A DNA stretch of 64,000 nt from Anaerotignum faecicola. Its GTDB lineage: Bacteria > Bacillota > Clostridia > Lachnospirales > Anaerotignaceae. Both the position numbers and the translations under genes were made by a program. Positions 1 to 8,883 of the stretch are shown piece by piece (the first letter of the stretch is position 1; every line of letters starts with the position of its first letter). Location of the stretch: contig NZ_BHVZ01000001.1 of assembly GCF_003865035.1 (NCBI RefSeq), positions 992,001 to 1,056,000 of the forward strand, read 5' to 3'. The notes beneath the pieces were generated by a model, which saw only the letters and a program-made list of their open reading frames with translations, was not told the origin of the DNA and made no database searches.

Positions 1-65
1 ACCTCTCTTGTTTCACGGATAAAATTTTCTGCATTTTGTTCATAATATAATAAGGTCTTTCTCAT
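1..65 (-). CDS. N-terminus of a probable class I SAM-dependent methyltransferase (partial)
   Basis: The frame starts at an ATG at 65 preceded by GAGGGAG and runs off the left edge, giving only 21 residues: MRKTLLYYEQNAENFIRE and a little more. The pattern LxYYxxNAxxFxxxT is typical of the extreme N-terminus of small class I methyltransferases of Firmicutes, before the Rossmann glycine motif, which would lie outside the window. Substrate cannot be told. It reads leftward, away from lysS, behind a hairpin terminator. Confidence 0.5.
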   Translation of the reverse strand, partial: MRKTLLYYEQNAENFIRETRE

Positions 66-156
66 ACTTTAACTCCCTCATATCAAATAGGCTTTTAAAG
101 CATAATATCATCTTCACTGTCTCTCGGCAAGCCTTCTGCCGATAACCACATAAAAA

Positions 157-192
157 CAGGACTTCCCCTACGAGAAGTCCTCATTTTTTTCT
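157..192 (-). terminator. Rho-independent terminator of the greA-lysS operon
   Basis: AGGACTTC and GAAGTCCT form a stem around a short loop, followed on the minus strand by T-rich sequence just past the lysS stop. T-rich flanks on both sides could let it work in both directions. Confidence 0.7.
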
Positions 193-202
193 CTCTATAA
201 AA

Positions 203-2128
203 TTAGTACAGCTTAGCACCTGCCGGAATGTGGTCATCTACCATCAGAAGGTTCAGTCCTTCGTGACCGTCTTCCTCGTGTACTGCCGAAATCAGCATAC
301 CCTCGGAATCAATGCCCATCATCTTTCTCGGCGGCAAGTTCACGATAGCGATTGCTGTCTTACCAACCAGTTCTTCCGGCTCATAATAGTCGTGAATACC
401 GCTTAAAATCACACGATCCTTACGTTCACCGTCATCCAGTACAAACTTCAGCAGCTTTTTGGATTTTGCAACTGCCTCACATGCCAGAATCTTAACCGCA
501 CGGAAATCGGATTTTGCAAATGTATCGAAATCTACCATTTCTTCAAAAATAGGCTCAATCTTCACATTGGAGAAATCAACCCTCTCAGCGACCTTTGCTG
601 CAGGTGCTGCTTCGGAAGTCTTGGATGCCTTCTTATCAGCGTCCAGAGGCTTCATTGTCGGGAACAAGATAACGTCTCTGATAGAAACGGATTCTGTCAG
701 CAGCATAACAAATCTGTCGATACCAACACCCAGACCGCCTGTAGGGGGCATACCGTATTCCAGCGCAGTCAGGAAGTCCTCATCAATCATATTTGCCTCA
801 TCGTCGCCGTTTTCGCGCAGATATTCCTGATATTCAAAACGCGCACGCTGGTCGATGGGATCGTTCAGCTCGGAGTATGCGTTGCCGTATTCTCTGCCGA
901 CAATAAACAGCTCGAATCTTTCTGTAAATTCCGGTTTATCGGGCTTTCTCTTTGTCAGAGGAGAAATTTCTACAGGGTAATCAATGATGAAGGTAGGCTG
1001 AATCAGGTTCTTTTCTACGAATTCTTCAAAGAACAGGTTCAGAATATCGCCCTTTACATGGCGTTCTTCAAATTCTACGCCCTTTTCTGCCGCGATTTTC
1101 TTTGCTTCCTCTGTATCCTTCACCTGGTCGAAATCAACGCCTGTAAACTGCTTTACGGCATCTGTCATTGTGATTCTTGCGAAGGGCTGACCCAGATCCA
1201 GATCATAGCCGCCGTAGGTAATCTTTGTTGTGCCCAGCACGTTCTGTGCTACGGTGCGGAACATTTCTTCCGTAATATCCATCATGCCCTTGTAATCTGT
1301 GTAGGCCTGATACAGCTCCATCAGGGTAAATTCGGGGTTATGACGAACGGAAATGCCCTCGTTTCTGAATACACGACCAATTTCATATACTCTTTCAAAG
1401 CCGCCGACAATCAGTCTCTTCAGGGGCAGCTCCAGCGCAATACGGCAGTACATATCAATATCCAGTGTATTGTGGTGTGTGATAAAGGGTCTTGCGGACG
1501 CACCGCCGGGGATGGTCTGCAAAACGGGAGTTTCTACCTCTAAGAAGCCCTTTGCGTCCAAAAACCTTCTGATTTCTGTAATAATTTTGGAACGCTTGAT
1601 AAAGGTATCTCTGGATTCGGGGTTTACAATCAGGTCTACATATCTCTGTCTGTAGCGCAGCTCCTGATCCTTCAGACCATGGAACTTTTCGGGCAGAACC
1701 TGCAGGCTCTTGGAAAGCAGAACAACCTCTTTTGCGTGTACGGAAATTTCGCCTGTTTTTGTTTTGAATACAAAGCCCTTAATGCCGATGATATCACCGA
1801 TGTCATATTTTTTGAATGCAGCGTAATCCTCCTCGCCGATGTCATTCTTGCTGACATAGGACTGCATCAGACCGTTTCTGTCCTGAATATTGCAGAAGGA
1901 TGCCTTCCCCATGATACGCTTGCTCATCAGTCTGCCTGCGATGCAAACATCCTTATTCTCCAGCGCATCAAAGTTCGCTCTGATTTCGTCGCTGTGGTGT
2001 GTCACGTCATATTTTACAATCTGGAAGGGGTCCTTGCCTGCTTCCTGCATCTGTGCCAGCTTTTCTCTTCTGATTCTATTCTGTTCACTCAGCTCCTGCT
2101 GGGTCAACTCCTTATTTTCCTCTGCCAC
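203..2128 (-). CDS. lysS: Lysyl-tRNA synthetase, class II, with C-terminal tRNA-binding domain
   Basis: Charges tRNA-Lys with lysine in the cytosol. Residues about 55-150 are the OB-fold anticodon-binding domain and about 165-500 the class II catalytic core (motif 1 around FLEVETP, motif 2 around [14 protein letters not shown], motif 3 [12 protein letters not shown]). Bacterial LysRS usually ends near residue 500. Here a low-complexity linker ([17 protein letters not shown]) leads into a further domain of about 110 residues ([41 protein letters not shown]) of the EMAPII/Arc1p/MetRS C-terminal type, an OB fold that binds tRNA nonspecifically. The start is GTG at 2128 with AGGAGG upstream. It lies 34 bases after greA and probably shares its promoter. 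Family assignment is secure; the role of the extra domain is inferred. Confidence 0.97.
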   Translation of the reverse strand: MAEENKELTQQELSEQNRIRREKLAQMQEAGKDPFQIVKYDVTHHSDEIRANFDALENKDVCIAGRLMSKRIMGKASFCNIQDRNGLMQSYVSKNDIGEEDYAAFKKYDIGDIIGIKGFVFKTKTGEISVHAKEVVLLSKSLQVLPEKFHGLKDQELRYRQRYVDLIVNPESRDTFIKRSKIITEIRRFLDAKGFLEVETPVLQTIPGGASARPFITHHNTLDIDMYCRIALELPLKRLIVGGFERVYEIGRVFRNEGISVRHNPEFTLMELYQAYTDYKGMMDITEEMFRTVAQNVLGTTKITYGGYDLDLGQPFARITMTDAVKQFTGVDFDQVKDTEEAKKIAAEKGVEFEERHVKGDILNLFFEEFVEKNLIQPTFIIDYPVEISPLTKRKPDKPEFTERFELFIVGREYGNAYSELNDPIDQRARFEYQEYLRENGDDEANMIDEDFLTALEYGMPPTGGLGVGIDRFVMLLTESVSIRDVILFPTMKPLDADKKASKTSEAAPAAKVAERVDFSNVKIEPIFEEMVDFDTFAKSDFRAVKILACEAVAKSKKLLKFVLDDGERKDRVILSGIHDYYEPEELVGKTAIAIVNLPPRKMMGIDSEGMLISAVHEEDGHEGLNLLMVDDHIPAGAKLY

Positions 2129-2162
2129 TTTTCTTCCTCCTGTCCGTTCTTTTGTAATGGTT

Positions 2163-2639
2163 TTATTTTGTAAATCTCAGCACCTTGAATTCTACTTCGC
2201 CGTCAGGTGTTTCAATCATAATGATATCGTCCTTTTTATGTCCCAGAAGTGCCATGCCGACAGGGGATTCGTTGGAAATTCTGCCGTTCATGGGGTCTGC
2301 CTCGGCAGAGCCTACAATGGTGTATTCCATTTCCTCGTCAAATTCCACATCCAGTACCGTTACGGTTGTACCCAGGCTGATGGTATCCTTTGCACCCTCT
2401 TCTTCATCGATAACCTCTGCATTGCGCAGCATTTTTTCCAGCTGCACGATACGCGCTTCGATTTCTGCCTGTTCTTCCTTCGCTGCATCATATTCGGCGT
2501 TTTCGGAAAGGTCACCCTGACCTCTTGCTTCTTTAATTTTTTCTGCTACGTCTTTTCTGCGGACGGTTTTCAGGTTTTCCAGCTCCGCCTCCATGTTTTT
2601 CAGACCGTCATAGGTCAAAACAACTTTCTTTTCTGTCAT
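2163..2639 (-). CDS. greA: Transcription elongation factor GreA
   Basis: Binds RNA polymerase through the secondary channel and stimulates cleavage of backtracked transcripts. The 158 residues match the family: an N-terminal antiparallel coiled coil (about 1-75) with the [16 protein letters not shown] signature whose acidic loop reaches the active site, then an FKBP-like domain containing [17 protein letters not shown] at 2639 follows GAGGAGTGAC. First gene of a greA-lysS unit, an arrangement also common in other Firmicutes. Confidence 0.97.
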   Translation of the reverse strand: MTEKKVVLTYDGLKNMEAELENLKTVRRKDVAEKIKEARGQGDLSENAEYDAAKEEQAEIEARIVQLEKMLRNAEVIDEEEGAKDTISLGTTVTVLDVEFDEEMEYTIVGSAEADPMNGRISNESPVGMALLGHKKDDIIMIETPDGEVEFKVLRFTK

Positions 2640-2737
2640 GGGTGTGTCACTCCTCGTTTTAGTCTCATTTCATGCTTTCCTCGTTTTAGACAAGGAAAAA
2701 AGGAAGGCTTGCGATTACCCTCCCGAACTATCGTAAT

Positions 2738-2767
2738 ATTATATACTGATTCCGATCGGATTGTCAA
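2738..2767 (-). promoter_or_regulatory. greA: Sigma-A promoter of greA-lysS
   Basis: On the minus strand a consensus TTGACA (2767-2762) is followed after 18 bases by TATAAT (2743-2738), about 100 bases upstream of greA. Confidence 0.75.
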
Positions 2768-2785
2768 CGCTTTTTCCTTGAAAAA

Positions 2786-3730
2786 TCAAGGCTTCTTATC
2801 CGGATACAGCTTTATTTTTACCCTTTTGCCGAAGGCGGAAAAGCCCGAAACGGAAAAGCCCTTCTCCTGCAAGGCGGAAAACAGCCGCTCCCCGTCCCAA
2901 TCCTCTGCCGAAAAGCCTTCCCGAAACGCCGCGCAGCCAAGGTATGCCCTCGCCTCGGCAAGCCTGCCCTCCATCTGCTCACCGCCCTCTGCCGCCATGC
3001 GGAAAAAGAACCCCTCCGCCGCCGAAATATCCGGACGCAGACTCCTAAGCCGCCGCAGAACAGGGCGATTGCCTGCGAAATCCAGCCAGATGCACCCTCG
3101 CTTCAGAATATGCTCATAGGCACGCTGCTCCATGCCGCAGGAAAGCACCACATCCGCCGCCCCAAGCGCAGCATTTTTCGGGGAGGAAAAGACCTCCGCC
3201 ATCAAGCCGCGCTCCGCATAAAGCCGCTGCACCACGCCCTCTGCCGTTTCCGGCTCCTGCGTAAAAATGGCAAGGCGGTTCACCTCATTTCCCAGAGAGG
3301 AAAGCACCCTCCCCCAGATATGCGGCTCGCCCCCTGCCAGAAGAAATGCCGATTCCTCCGGATTTCTGCCCTGCCGGCGCAATGCCTCTGCCGCACCTGC
3401 GAAGGCAAAAAGCTGTGCCAGCCTGCGCCCCTCGGCAAAGGGAAGCCGTTCTCTGGGAAATTCTCCCTCGGCAGGCGGCACAATGATGGCGGCACCCGCT
3501 TCCTCCAGGGCTGCCAGAAGGCGCACCGCCCCCCTTCTCCAATCTGCTGTCAGTACAGCTGTCCGCTCTGCCTGCAAAATGCCTGTCAGTACCCCGTCCA
3601 CTCGTGTCAGTGTGTACGGGTAAGTGTCCACTGTTTTTCTCTGTCTCCACCGCTGCGGCAGCAGCTTTGTCCACTTAGGAAGGACAGGCTCCTCCCCCTC
3701 TTCCAGAAATCGCACTCTTGCCGATTCCAT
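2786..3730 (-). CDS. Hypothetical protein, possible Rossmann-like fold
   Basis: A 314-residue soluble protein I do not recognise. Basic N-terminal third (LPKWTKLLPQRWRQRKTVDT), then an alternating beta/alpha region with RLAIFTQEPETAEGVVQRLY, AADVVLSCGMEQRAYEHI and CIWLDFAGN, a rhythm like NAD(P)-binding domains of shikimate dehydrogenase or glutamyl-tRNA reductase, but without a clear GxGxxG loop. No signal peptide or membrane segment. The DNA is visibly more GC-rich than its neighbours, as are the long overlapping frames, so coding status rests on length and codon pattern. It stands alone, reading leftward behind the greA promoter. No function is proposed. Confidence 0.6.
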   Translation of the reverse strand: MESARVRFLEEGEEPVLPKWTKLLPQRWRQRKTVDTYPYTLTRVDGVLTGILQAERTAVLTADWRRGAVRLLAALEEAGAAIIVPPAEGEFPRERLPFAEGRRLAQLFAFAGAAEALRRQGRNPEESAFLLAGGEPHIWGRVLSSLGNEVNRLAIFTQEPETAEGVVQRLYAERGLMAEVFSSPKNAALGAADVVLSCGMEQRAYEHILKRGCIWLDFAGNRPVLRRLRSLRPDISAAEGFFFRMAAEGGEQMEGRLAEARAYLGCAAFREGFSAEDWDGERLFSALQEKGFSVSGFSAFGKRVKIKLYPDKKP

Positions 3731-3867
3731 GCTCTATTCCCCCTTTTCCGATAGGCTTTTCCCTGTTTTGTCAGAGAAATTCGCCTGCTTTTTCCTTAAA
3801 ACTCCATACGATTCCAAAAAATTACATCCGTTTGTACTTTTCTTAATGCAAAACTTACAAGTATTTA

Positions 3868-3883
3868 ATTTTGTACACAAAAT
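3868..3883. promoter_or_regulatory. Inverted repeat upstream of the PFOR promoter (possible operator)
   Basis: ATTTTGT-AC-ACAAAAT, a perfect 7-base inverted repeat with a 2-base centre, ends 24 bases before the -35 box at 3908. It lies in an AT-rich 311-base gene-free stretch (3731-4041). The binding protein is unknown; it does not match the Rex consensus well. Confidence 0.35.
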
Positions 3884-3907
3884 ACAAGTTCTTTTTCTCG
3901 TACAGTA

Positions 3908-3936
3908 TTGACAACAAAATTTCAATAATCTAACAT
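3908..3936 (+). promoter_or_regulatory. Promoter of the PFOR gene
   Basis: TTGACA at 3908-3913, 17 bases, then TAACAT at 3931-3936, about 105 bases before the start codon. The -10 is a moderate match. Confidence 0.55.
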
Positions 3937-4041
3937 TAAATTATACAAAAGATAGCAATTCCCCATTCAGACGGGAACCCGATACAGGATAACAAATCAC
4001 TATTTCTATCCCTTACTATTTATATGAAAGGAGTCCACACC

Positions 4042-7000
4042 ATGAACACAAAAATGATGAAAACCATGGATGGTAATGAAGCTGCGGCATACGTTTCCTA
4101 TGCCTTTACAGAGGTCGCAACGATTTACCCCATCACTCCCTCCTCCCCTATGGCGGAGCACGTAGACAGCTGGGCTGCAAACGGCAAAAAGAATATCTTC
4201 GGTCAGACCGTACGTCTGCTGGAGCTGGAATCCGAGGCAGGTGCCGCAGGCGCAATGCACGGCGCTCTGGAGGCAGGCACACTGGCAACAACATATACCG
4301 CATCTCAGGGGCTGCTGCTGATGATTCCCCCGATGTACAGAATCGCAGGGCAGCTGAAGCCCGGCGTATTCCACGTTGCATCCAGAACCGTTGGTACACA
4401 TGCCTTCTCCATCTTCGGCGATCACTCCGACGTTATGTCCTGCCGTCAGATTGGCTGCGCAATGCTTTCCTCCGCATCCGTACAGGAGGTTATGGACTTA
4501 GCAGGTGTGGCACACCTTTCCGCAATCAAGGGCAGCGTTCCCTTCATCCACTTCTTCGATGGCTTCCGCACCTCTCATGAGCTGCAGAAAATCGAAGTAA
4601 TGGACTATGAGGATCTGGAAAAGCTGGTGGATCAGGATGCACTGAAGAAATTCAGAAAGAATGCACTGAATCCCGAACACCCCGTACAGCGCTCCACCGT
4701 ACAGAACCCCGACGTATTCTTCCAGAACAGAGAGGCATGCACACCCTTCTACACCAGACTGCCTGAAATCGTAGAGGAATACATGAACGAAATCAACAAA
4801 ATTACAGGCAGAAATTACAAGCTGTTCAACTACTTCGGCGCAGCTGATGCAGAGCATGTTATCGTAGCGATGGGCTCCGTAACAGGCGTTGCGCAGGAGG
4901 TTGTGGAAAGCCTGACCGCAAAGGGCGAAAAGGTTGGTTTCCTGCAGGTTCACCTGTACAGACCCTTCTCTCTGGCACACTTCGCAGCAGCTCTGCCCGA
5001 AACAGTAAAGGTTCTGACCGTTCTGGACAGAACAAAGGAACCCGGCGCACTGGGCGAGCCTCTTTACGGCGATGTTTGTTCCGCACTGATCGAAACAGGC
5101 AGAACCACAAAGGTTCTGGCAGGCAGATACGGTCTGTCCTCCAAGGATGTGACTCCTGCACAGATTATCGCAGTATTTGACAACATGAAGGGCGCACAGA
5201 AAAACCACTTCACCGTTGGTATCATTGATGATATTTCCAACAGCTCCATCGAGGTTGGCGCAGAGCCCGATCTGGCTGACGCAAGCACCGTATCCTGCAA
5301 ATTCTGGGGTCTTGGCTCCGACGGTACGGTTGGCGCAAACAAAAACTCCATCAAAATCATCGGTGACCACACAGATAAATACGCACAGGCTTATTTTGAA
5401 TATGACACAAAGAAATCCGGCGGTATCACACGTTCTCACCTGCGTTTCGGCGACAAGCCCATCCGCTCCAGCTATCTGGTAACAAAGAACGCAAACTTCG
5501 TTGCTTGTCATAACCAGAGCTACATGGAAAAATATGATATCGTTTCCGAAATCAAGCCCGGCGGCACCTTCCTGCTGAACTGCACATGGACACCCGAAGA
5601 GCTGGATCATCACCTGTCTGCGGAGGTAAAGAGAACCATCGCAAACAACAACATCCACTTCTACACCATTGATGCAATCAAGATTGGTAAGGAAATCGGT
5701 CTGGGTAACAAGACAAACGCAATTTTGCAGTCCGCATTCTTCAAGCTGGCAAACATCATCCCCGTTGATGACGCAGTTACATACATGAAGGCGGCTATCG
5801 TAAAATCCTACGGCAAGAAGGGCGAAAAGGTTGTCAACATGAACTATGCCGCTGTTGACGCAGGGCTTTCCGGTCTGACAAAGATTGACGTTCCCGCAAG
5901 CTGGAAGGATGCAAAGGATGTAGATCACGAAGCAATCAAGAAGGTTCTTCCCGAATATGTAGAAAAGCTGATGGTTCCCATGAACGCACTGAAGGGCGAC
6001 CTGCTGCCTGTATCCGTATTTGCAGGCAGAGAGGACGGCACAGTTCCTCTTGGCACCTCCGCATTTGAAAAACGCGGTGTTGCAATTGACGTTCCCGCAT
6101 GGGATGCAACAAAATGTATCCAGTGTAACCAGTGCTCCTACGTTTGCCCTCACGCTGCAATCCGTCCTTTCCTGCTGACAGAGGAGGAAGCAGCAAACGC
6201 TCCCGCATCCTACGCAGTTCTGGATGCAAACGGCGCAGGCGAAATCAAGCAGTACAAATTCCGTATGCAGGTTGACCCTCTGGATTGTCAGGGCTGCGGT
6301 GTCTGCGTAACAGCCTGCCCTGCAAAGGAAAAGGCACTTGTGATGCATCCTCTGGAAACACAGCTGCACGAACAGGATAACTGGGACTTCTCCCTGACCC
6401 TGTCTGATAAGAAGAACCCCATGAGCAAATTCACCGTAAAGGGCTCTCAGTTCGAACAGCCTCTGCTGGAATTCTCCGGCGCATGTGCAGGCTGCGGCGA
6501 AACAGCTTATGCGAAGCTGATGACACAGCTTTACGGCGACAGAATGTATCTGGCAAACGCAACAGGCTGTACACAGGCTTGGGGTGCAGCAGCTCCCTGC
6601 GTACCTTACACCACAAACAAGGAAGGCTGGGGCCCCGCATGGAGCAACTCCCTGTTTGAAAATAACGCACAGTTCTCCGTTGGTATGGTTCTGGCTGTAG
6701 AGCAGCAGAGAGACCGCGTAACCATGAAGGTAAAGGATCTGCTGGCAATGACCGCAGGCACAGATTTTGCGGCAGCAGCTGAAACATGGCTGGAAAACTG
6801 GGATAACGGCGACAGAAGCAAGGCTGACAGCCGTGCGGTTATCGCAGCACTGAAGGAACTGAAGGTTGACGGTGCAGCAGCAGAGCTGAAGGACTTCATT
6901 CTGGAAAACAGCGAACACCTGACAAAGAAATCCATGTGGATGTACGGCGGTGACGGCTGGGCATACGACATCGGCTACGGCGGTCTGGACCACGTTCTGG

Positions 7001-7575
7001 CAAGCGGTCGTGACGTAAACGTACTGGTTGTAGATACCGAGGTTTACTCCAACACAGGCGGTCAGTCCTCCAAGGCAACCCCCATCGGCGCTGTGGCACA
7101 GTTTGCCGCAGGCGGTAAGCCTACTGTAAAGAAGGATCTGGGTATGCTGGCAATGAGCTATGGCTACATCTATGTTGCACAGGTTGCACTGGGCGCAGAC
7201 CCCAACCAGCTCATCAAAGCACTGAAGGAAGCAGAGGCATACAAAGGGCCTTCCCTGATTATTGCTTACGCACCTTGTATCAACCACGGTATTTCCAAGG
7301 GCATGGCAAATGCACAGCTGGAAGCAAAGCTGGCTGTTCAGGCAGGCTACTGGCATCTGTATCGCTTCAACCCCGACCTCAAGAAGGAAGGCAAGAATCC
7401 CTTCATTCTGGATTCCAAGGAGCCTACACTGGACTTCAATGAATTCCTGATGGGTGAAGTACGTTACGCTTCTCTGGTTCGTACCTTCCCCGAAACCGCA
7501 GAGGTTCTGTTGAAGGAAGCAGCAGAAAATGCAAAGGATAAATATGCATCCTATAAGAAGCTGGCAGAGGCTTAA
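4042..7575 (+). CDS. nifJ: Pyruvate:ferredoxin (flavodoxin) oxidoreductase, single-chain
   Basis: Oxidatively decarboxylates pyruvate with CoA to acetyl-CoA and CO2, passing electrons to ferredoxin; the central fermentation enzyme of strict anaerobes. The 1177-residue length is standard for the fused homodimeric type. In order: N-terminal pyrimidine-binding domain (YPITPSSPMAEH), transketolase C-like domain, gamma domain around 400-600, two [4Fe-4S] ferredoxin motifs (CIQCNQCSYVCP near 690 and CQGCGVCVTACP near 748), then the TPP domain with CAGCGE near 813 (third cluster) and GDGWAYDIGYGG near 967 followed by SNTGGQSSK. I chose ATG 4042 because AAAGGAG (4027-4033) is correctly spaced; an upstream ATG at 4024 overlaps that site. 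Monocistronic, with its own promoter and terminator. Confidence 0.97.
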   Translation: MNTKMMKTMDGNEAAAYVSYAFTEVATIYPITPSSPMAEHVDSWAANGKKNIFGQTVRLLELESEAGAAGAMHGALEAGTLATTYTASQGLLLMIPPMYRIAGQLKPGVFHVASRTVGTHAFSIFGDHSDVMSCRQIGCAMLSSASVQEVMDLAGVAHLSAIKGSVPFIHFFDGFRTSHELQKIEVMDYEDLEKLVDQDALKKFRKNALNPEHPVQRSTVQNPDVFFQNREACTPFYTRLPEIVEEYMNEINKITGRNYKLFNYFGAADAEHVIVAMGSVTGVAQEVVESLTAKGEKVGFLQVHLYRPFSLAHFAAALPETVKVLTVLDRTKEPGALGEPLYGDVCSALIETGRTTKVLAGRYGLSSKDVTPAQIIAVFDNMKGAQKNHFTVGIIDDISNSSIEVGAEPDLADASTVSCKFWGLGSDGTVGANKNSIKIIGDHTDKYAQAYFEYDTKKSGGITRSHLRFGDKPIRSSYLVTKNANFVACHNQSYMEKYDIVSEIKPGGTFLLNCTWTPEELDHHLSAEVKRTIANNNIHFYTIDAIKIGKEIGLGNKTNAILQSAFFKLANIIPVDDAVTYMKAAIVKSYGKKGEKVVNMNYAAVDAGLSGLTKIDVPASWKDAKDVDHEAIKKVLPEYVEKLMVPMNALKGDLLPVSVFAGREDGTVPLGTSAFEKRGVAIDVPAWDATKCIQCNQCSYVCPHAAIRPFLLTEEEAANAPASYAVLDANGAGEIKQYKFRMQVDPLDCQGCGVCVTACPAKEKALVMHPLETQLHEQDNWDFSLTLSDKKNPMSKFTVKGSQFEQPLLEFSGACAGCGETAYAKLMTQLYGDRMYLANATGCTQAWGAAAPCVPYTTNKEGWGPAWSNSLFENNAQFSVGMVLAVEQQRDRVTMKVKDLLAMTAGTDFAAAAETWLENWDNGDRSKADSRAVIAALKELKVDGAAAELKDFILENSEHLTKKSMWMYGGDGWAYDIGYGGLDHVLASGRDVNVLVVDTEVYSNTGGQSSKATPIGAVAQFAAGGKPTVKKDLGMLAMSYGYIYVAQVALGADPNQLIKALKEAEAYKGPSLIIAYAPCINHGISKGMANAQLEAKLAVQAGYWHLYRFNPDLKKEGKNPFILDSKEPTLDFNEFLMGEVRYASLVRTFPETAEVLLKEAAENAKDKYASYKKLAEA

Positions 7576-7593
7576 AAAATAATTAAAAAAACG

Positions 7594-7621
7594 AAGGGCG
7601 GAACCGAAAGGTTCCGCCCTT
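7594..7621 (+). terminator. Terminator of the PFOR gene
   Basis: Perfect 12-bp stem AAGGGCGGAACC / GGTTCCGCCCTT with a GAAA loop, followed by a short T-run. A closely related hairpin recurs at 8724-8755. Confidence 0.85.
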
Positions 7622-7704
7622 TTCAGTGTGTCGATAGAGGGCAGCGTTTCCTTTTCGGCAAGTTTTCAAGAAGTCATTACGTTGCGAGTATAGTCGAAGC
7701 GATG

Positions 7705-7736
7705 AAAAAGTTATCTATCATATTGTATAACTTTTT
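7705..7736. repeat. Inverted repeat ahead of the AT-rich cassette
   Basis: AAAAAGTTAT and ATAACTTTTT flank a 12-base loop just upstream of the promoter at 7748. It could be a weak terminator or an operator for the XRE regulator downstream. Confidence 0.4.
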
Positions 7737-7747
7737 TATCAACTCTA

Positions 7748-7776
7748 TTGACAAGAAAACTTGGCATGAATATAAT
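7748..7776 (+). promoter_or_regulatory. Consensus promoter of the 7.8-8.7 kb cassette
   Basis: TTGACA (7748-7753), exactly 17 bases, TATAAT (7771-7776): a perfect sigma-A promoter 37 bases upstream of the first gene. A promoter this strong in front of a regulator gene usually implies repression. Confidence 0.8.
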
Positions 7777-7799
7777 GAAAGTATGCAAAGAAAACTTGG
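7752..7799. promoter_or_regulatory. Paired AAGAAAACTTGG direct repeats (candidate XRE operators)
   Basis: The 12-mer AAGAAAACTTGG occurs at 7753-7764 and again at 7788-7799, 35 bases apart. The first, within CAAG-AAAA-CTTG, lies in the promoter spacer; the second lies just past the -10. The placement fits repression by the XRE protein encoded at 8140-8346. This is inference from position. Confidence 0.5.
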
Positions 7800-7813
7800 A
7801 ACGGAGGTGTTCT

Positions 7814-8143
7814 ATGAAAAAGGAAGAAATTTTAAATGCAAGCAGAAAAGAGCATCGCAACAAAGATTTGGCTGAAATGGAAGTGGCATATCAAGCAGGA
7901 TGTCACGCAAGCAGAGTTGGTGCCTTAGTGTGTTGTCTGCTTTCTTGGTTATCATCTATGCTTGTCCATATTATGATTTATAGTCCATGGGTTATATACT
8001 TTAGCATTCTTGCAACACAATGGTTGGTCCGTTTTATCAAAATGAAACGAAAGAGCGATTTGGTATTGAGCGTTTTATTTTTCATTCTTGCAATTTTGGC
8101 ATTTGTTGGATTTGTTTGCCGCCTTTTAGAGGTGAGGGTATGA
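7814..8143 (+). CDS. Small membrane protein, DUF6442-like
   Basis: 109 residues: a charged N-terminal segment (MKKEEILNASRKEHRNKDLAEMEV), then about three hydrophobic helices (LVCCLLSWLSSMLVHIMIY; WVIYFSILATQWLV; LVLSVLFFILAILAFVGFV). This matches my recollection of the DUF6442 family, usually encoded beside an XRE regulator in Clostridia. ATG 7814 follows ACGGAGGTG; an in-frame upstream extension has no ribosome site. The gene overlaps the next one by ATGA. Function unknown; genes of this type resemble stress or envelope-sensing modules only by context. Confidence 0.75.
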   Translation: MKKEEILNASRKEHRNKDLAEMEVAYQAGCHASRVGALVCCLLSWLSSMLVHIMIYSPWVIYFSILATQWLVRFIKMKRKSDLVLSVLFFILAILAFVGFVCRLLEVRV

Positions 8144-8346
8144 AAGAACAATTACAACTGAAAAATCACTTGAAGGAATTTCGTACAGAAGCAAACCTTT
8201 CTCAAGCTCAACTTGCAGAAATGGTAGGCGTGTCAAGAAACACGATTAGTTCCATTGAAACAGGGCAATTCAATCCAACTGCAAAATTGGCTCTTATCCT
8301 TTGTATTGCATTAGATAAGAAGTTTGAAGATTTGTTTTATTTTTAG
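8140..8346 (+). CDS. XRE-family transcriptional regulator (short)
   Basis: 68 residues that are essentially a single Cro/C1-type helix-turn-helix: LKEFRTEANLSQAQLAEMVG then VSRNTISSIETGQFNPT, ending in KKFEDLFYF, typical of the stand-alone YozG/YgzD type. ATG at 8140 overlaps the previous stop codon (ATGA), so translation is coupled. Likely represses its own operon through the repeats at 7752-7799 (inference). Confidence 0.9.
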   Translation: MKEQLQLKNHLKEFRTEANLSQAQLAEMVGVSRNTISSIETGQFNPTAKLALILCIALDKKFEDLFYF

Positions 8347-8355
8347 GAGGTTATT

Positions 8356-8658
8356 ATGGAAAATATTGTGTTATTGATTTTGGGAGTGTTCATATCTGTT
8401 ATGGGAATTGTAAATATCAAAGGCAATATCAGCACCATTCACTCTTATAACAGACGAAAAGTAAAGGAAGAAGATATACCGAAGTACGGAAAAGCCGTCG
8501 GCACAGGAACGCTTATAATCGGAGTATCTCTTGTGTTAGGTTTCATAGTTTCGTTTTGGAGTGAGGAAATGATAGCTTATATCACCCATCCGGCAGTTGT
8601 TGTCGGATTAGGCTTTATGCTATATGGACAATTCAAATATAACAAAGGTATTTTTTGA
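8356..8658 (+). CDS. Small membrane protein, DUF3784-like
   Basis: 100 residues with three predicted helices (IVLLILGVFISVMGIVNI; GTLIIGVSLVLGFIVSF; PAVVVGLGFMLYGQF) and a central hydrophilic loop IHSYNRRKVKEEDIPKYGKA. The loop pattern recalls DUF3784 membrane proteins, but the match is from memory only. AGGAGG sits just ahead of the ATG; last gene of the three-gene cassette. Confidence 0.7.
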   Translation: MENIVLLILGVFISVMGIVNIKGNISTIHSYNRRKVKEEDIPKYGKAVGTGTLIIGVSLVLGFIVSFWSEEMIAYITHPAVVVGLGFMLYGQFKYNKGIF

Positions 8659-8723
8659 GAATATAGGTAATTTCAAAGATAATTTCAATTTTCACAAACA
8701 TCAATCAGAATATATCTAACAAA

Positions 8724-8755
8724 AGGGCGAAATCTCTCGGTTCCGCCCTTTTTCA
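8724..8755 (+). terminator. Terminator of the AT-rich cassette
   Basis: AAAAGGGCG and CGCCCTTTTT flank an imperfect hairpin. GGTTCCGCCCTTTT in its right arm is identical to the right arm of the PFOR terminator at 7610-7623, so the cassette sits between two related terminators. Confidence 0.75.
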
Positions 8756-8790
8756 TGCAAAATTCCTCTGCAATTTCTTCTAATTCTTAA

Positions 8791-8815
8791 GACTTTCTTT
8801 CAATTTCCGAAAGTC
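8791..8815. repeat. Short inverted repeat upstream of the lipoprotein gene
   Basis: GACTTTC and GAAAGTC separated by 11 bases, about 70 bases ahead of the start codon at 8884. Possibly an operator. Confidence 0.3.
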
Positions 8816-8883
8816 CCTTTTCTTTGCGGAAACTTTGTGCTACTATGTTATCCGAAAAGAAAACCTGAAAGGAGAAACACCCC

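Noticed and set aside
3734..3925. 63-residue cysteine-rich leftward frame (several CxxC) upstream of PFOR
   Set aside because: No ribosome site; it overlaps the PFOR promoter and operator-like palindrome, and the cysteines come from TGT-rich AT sequence.
4498..7356. 952-codon frame opposite the PFOR gene
   Set aside because: Antisense shadow of a GC-biased gene, with the composition of a mirrored frame (Cys/Val/Gln-rich), no start site and no family pattern.
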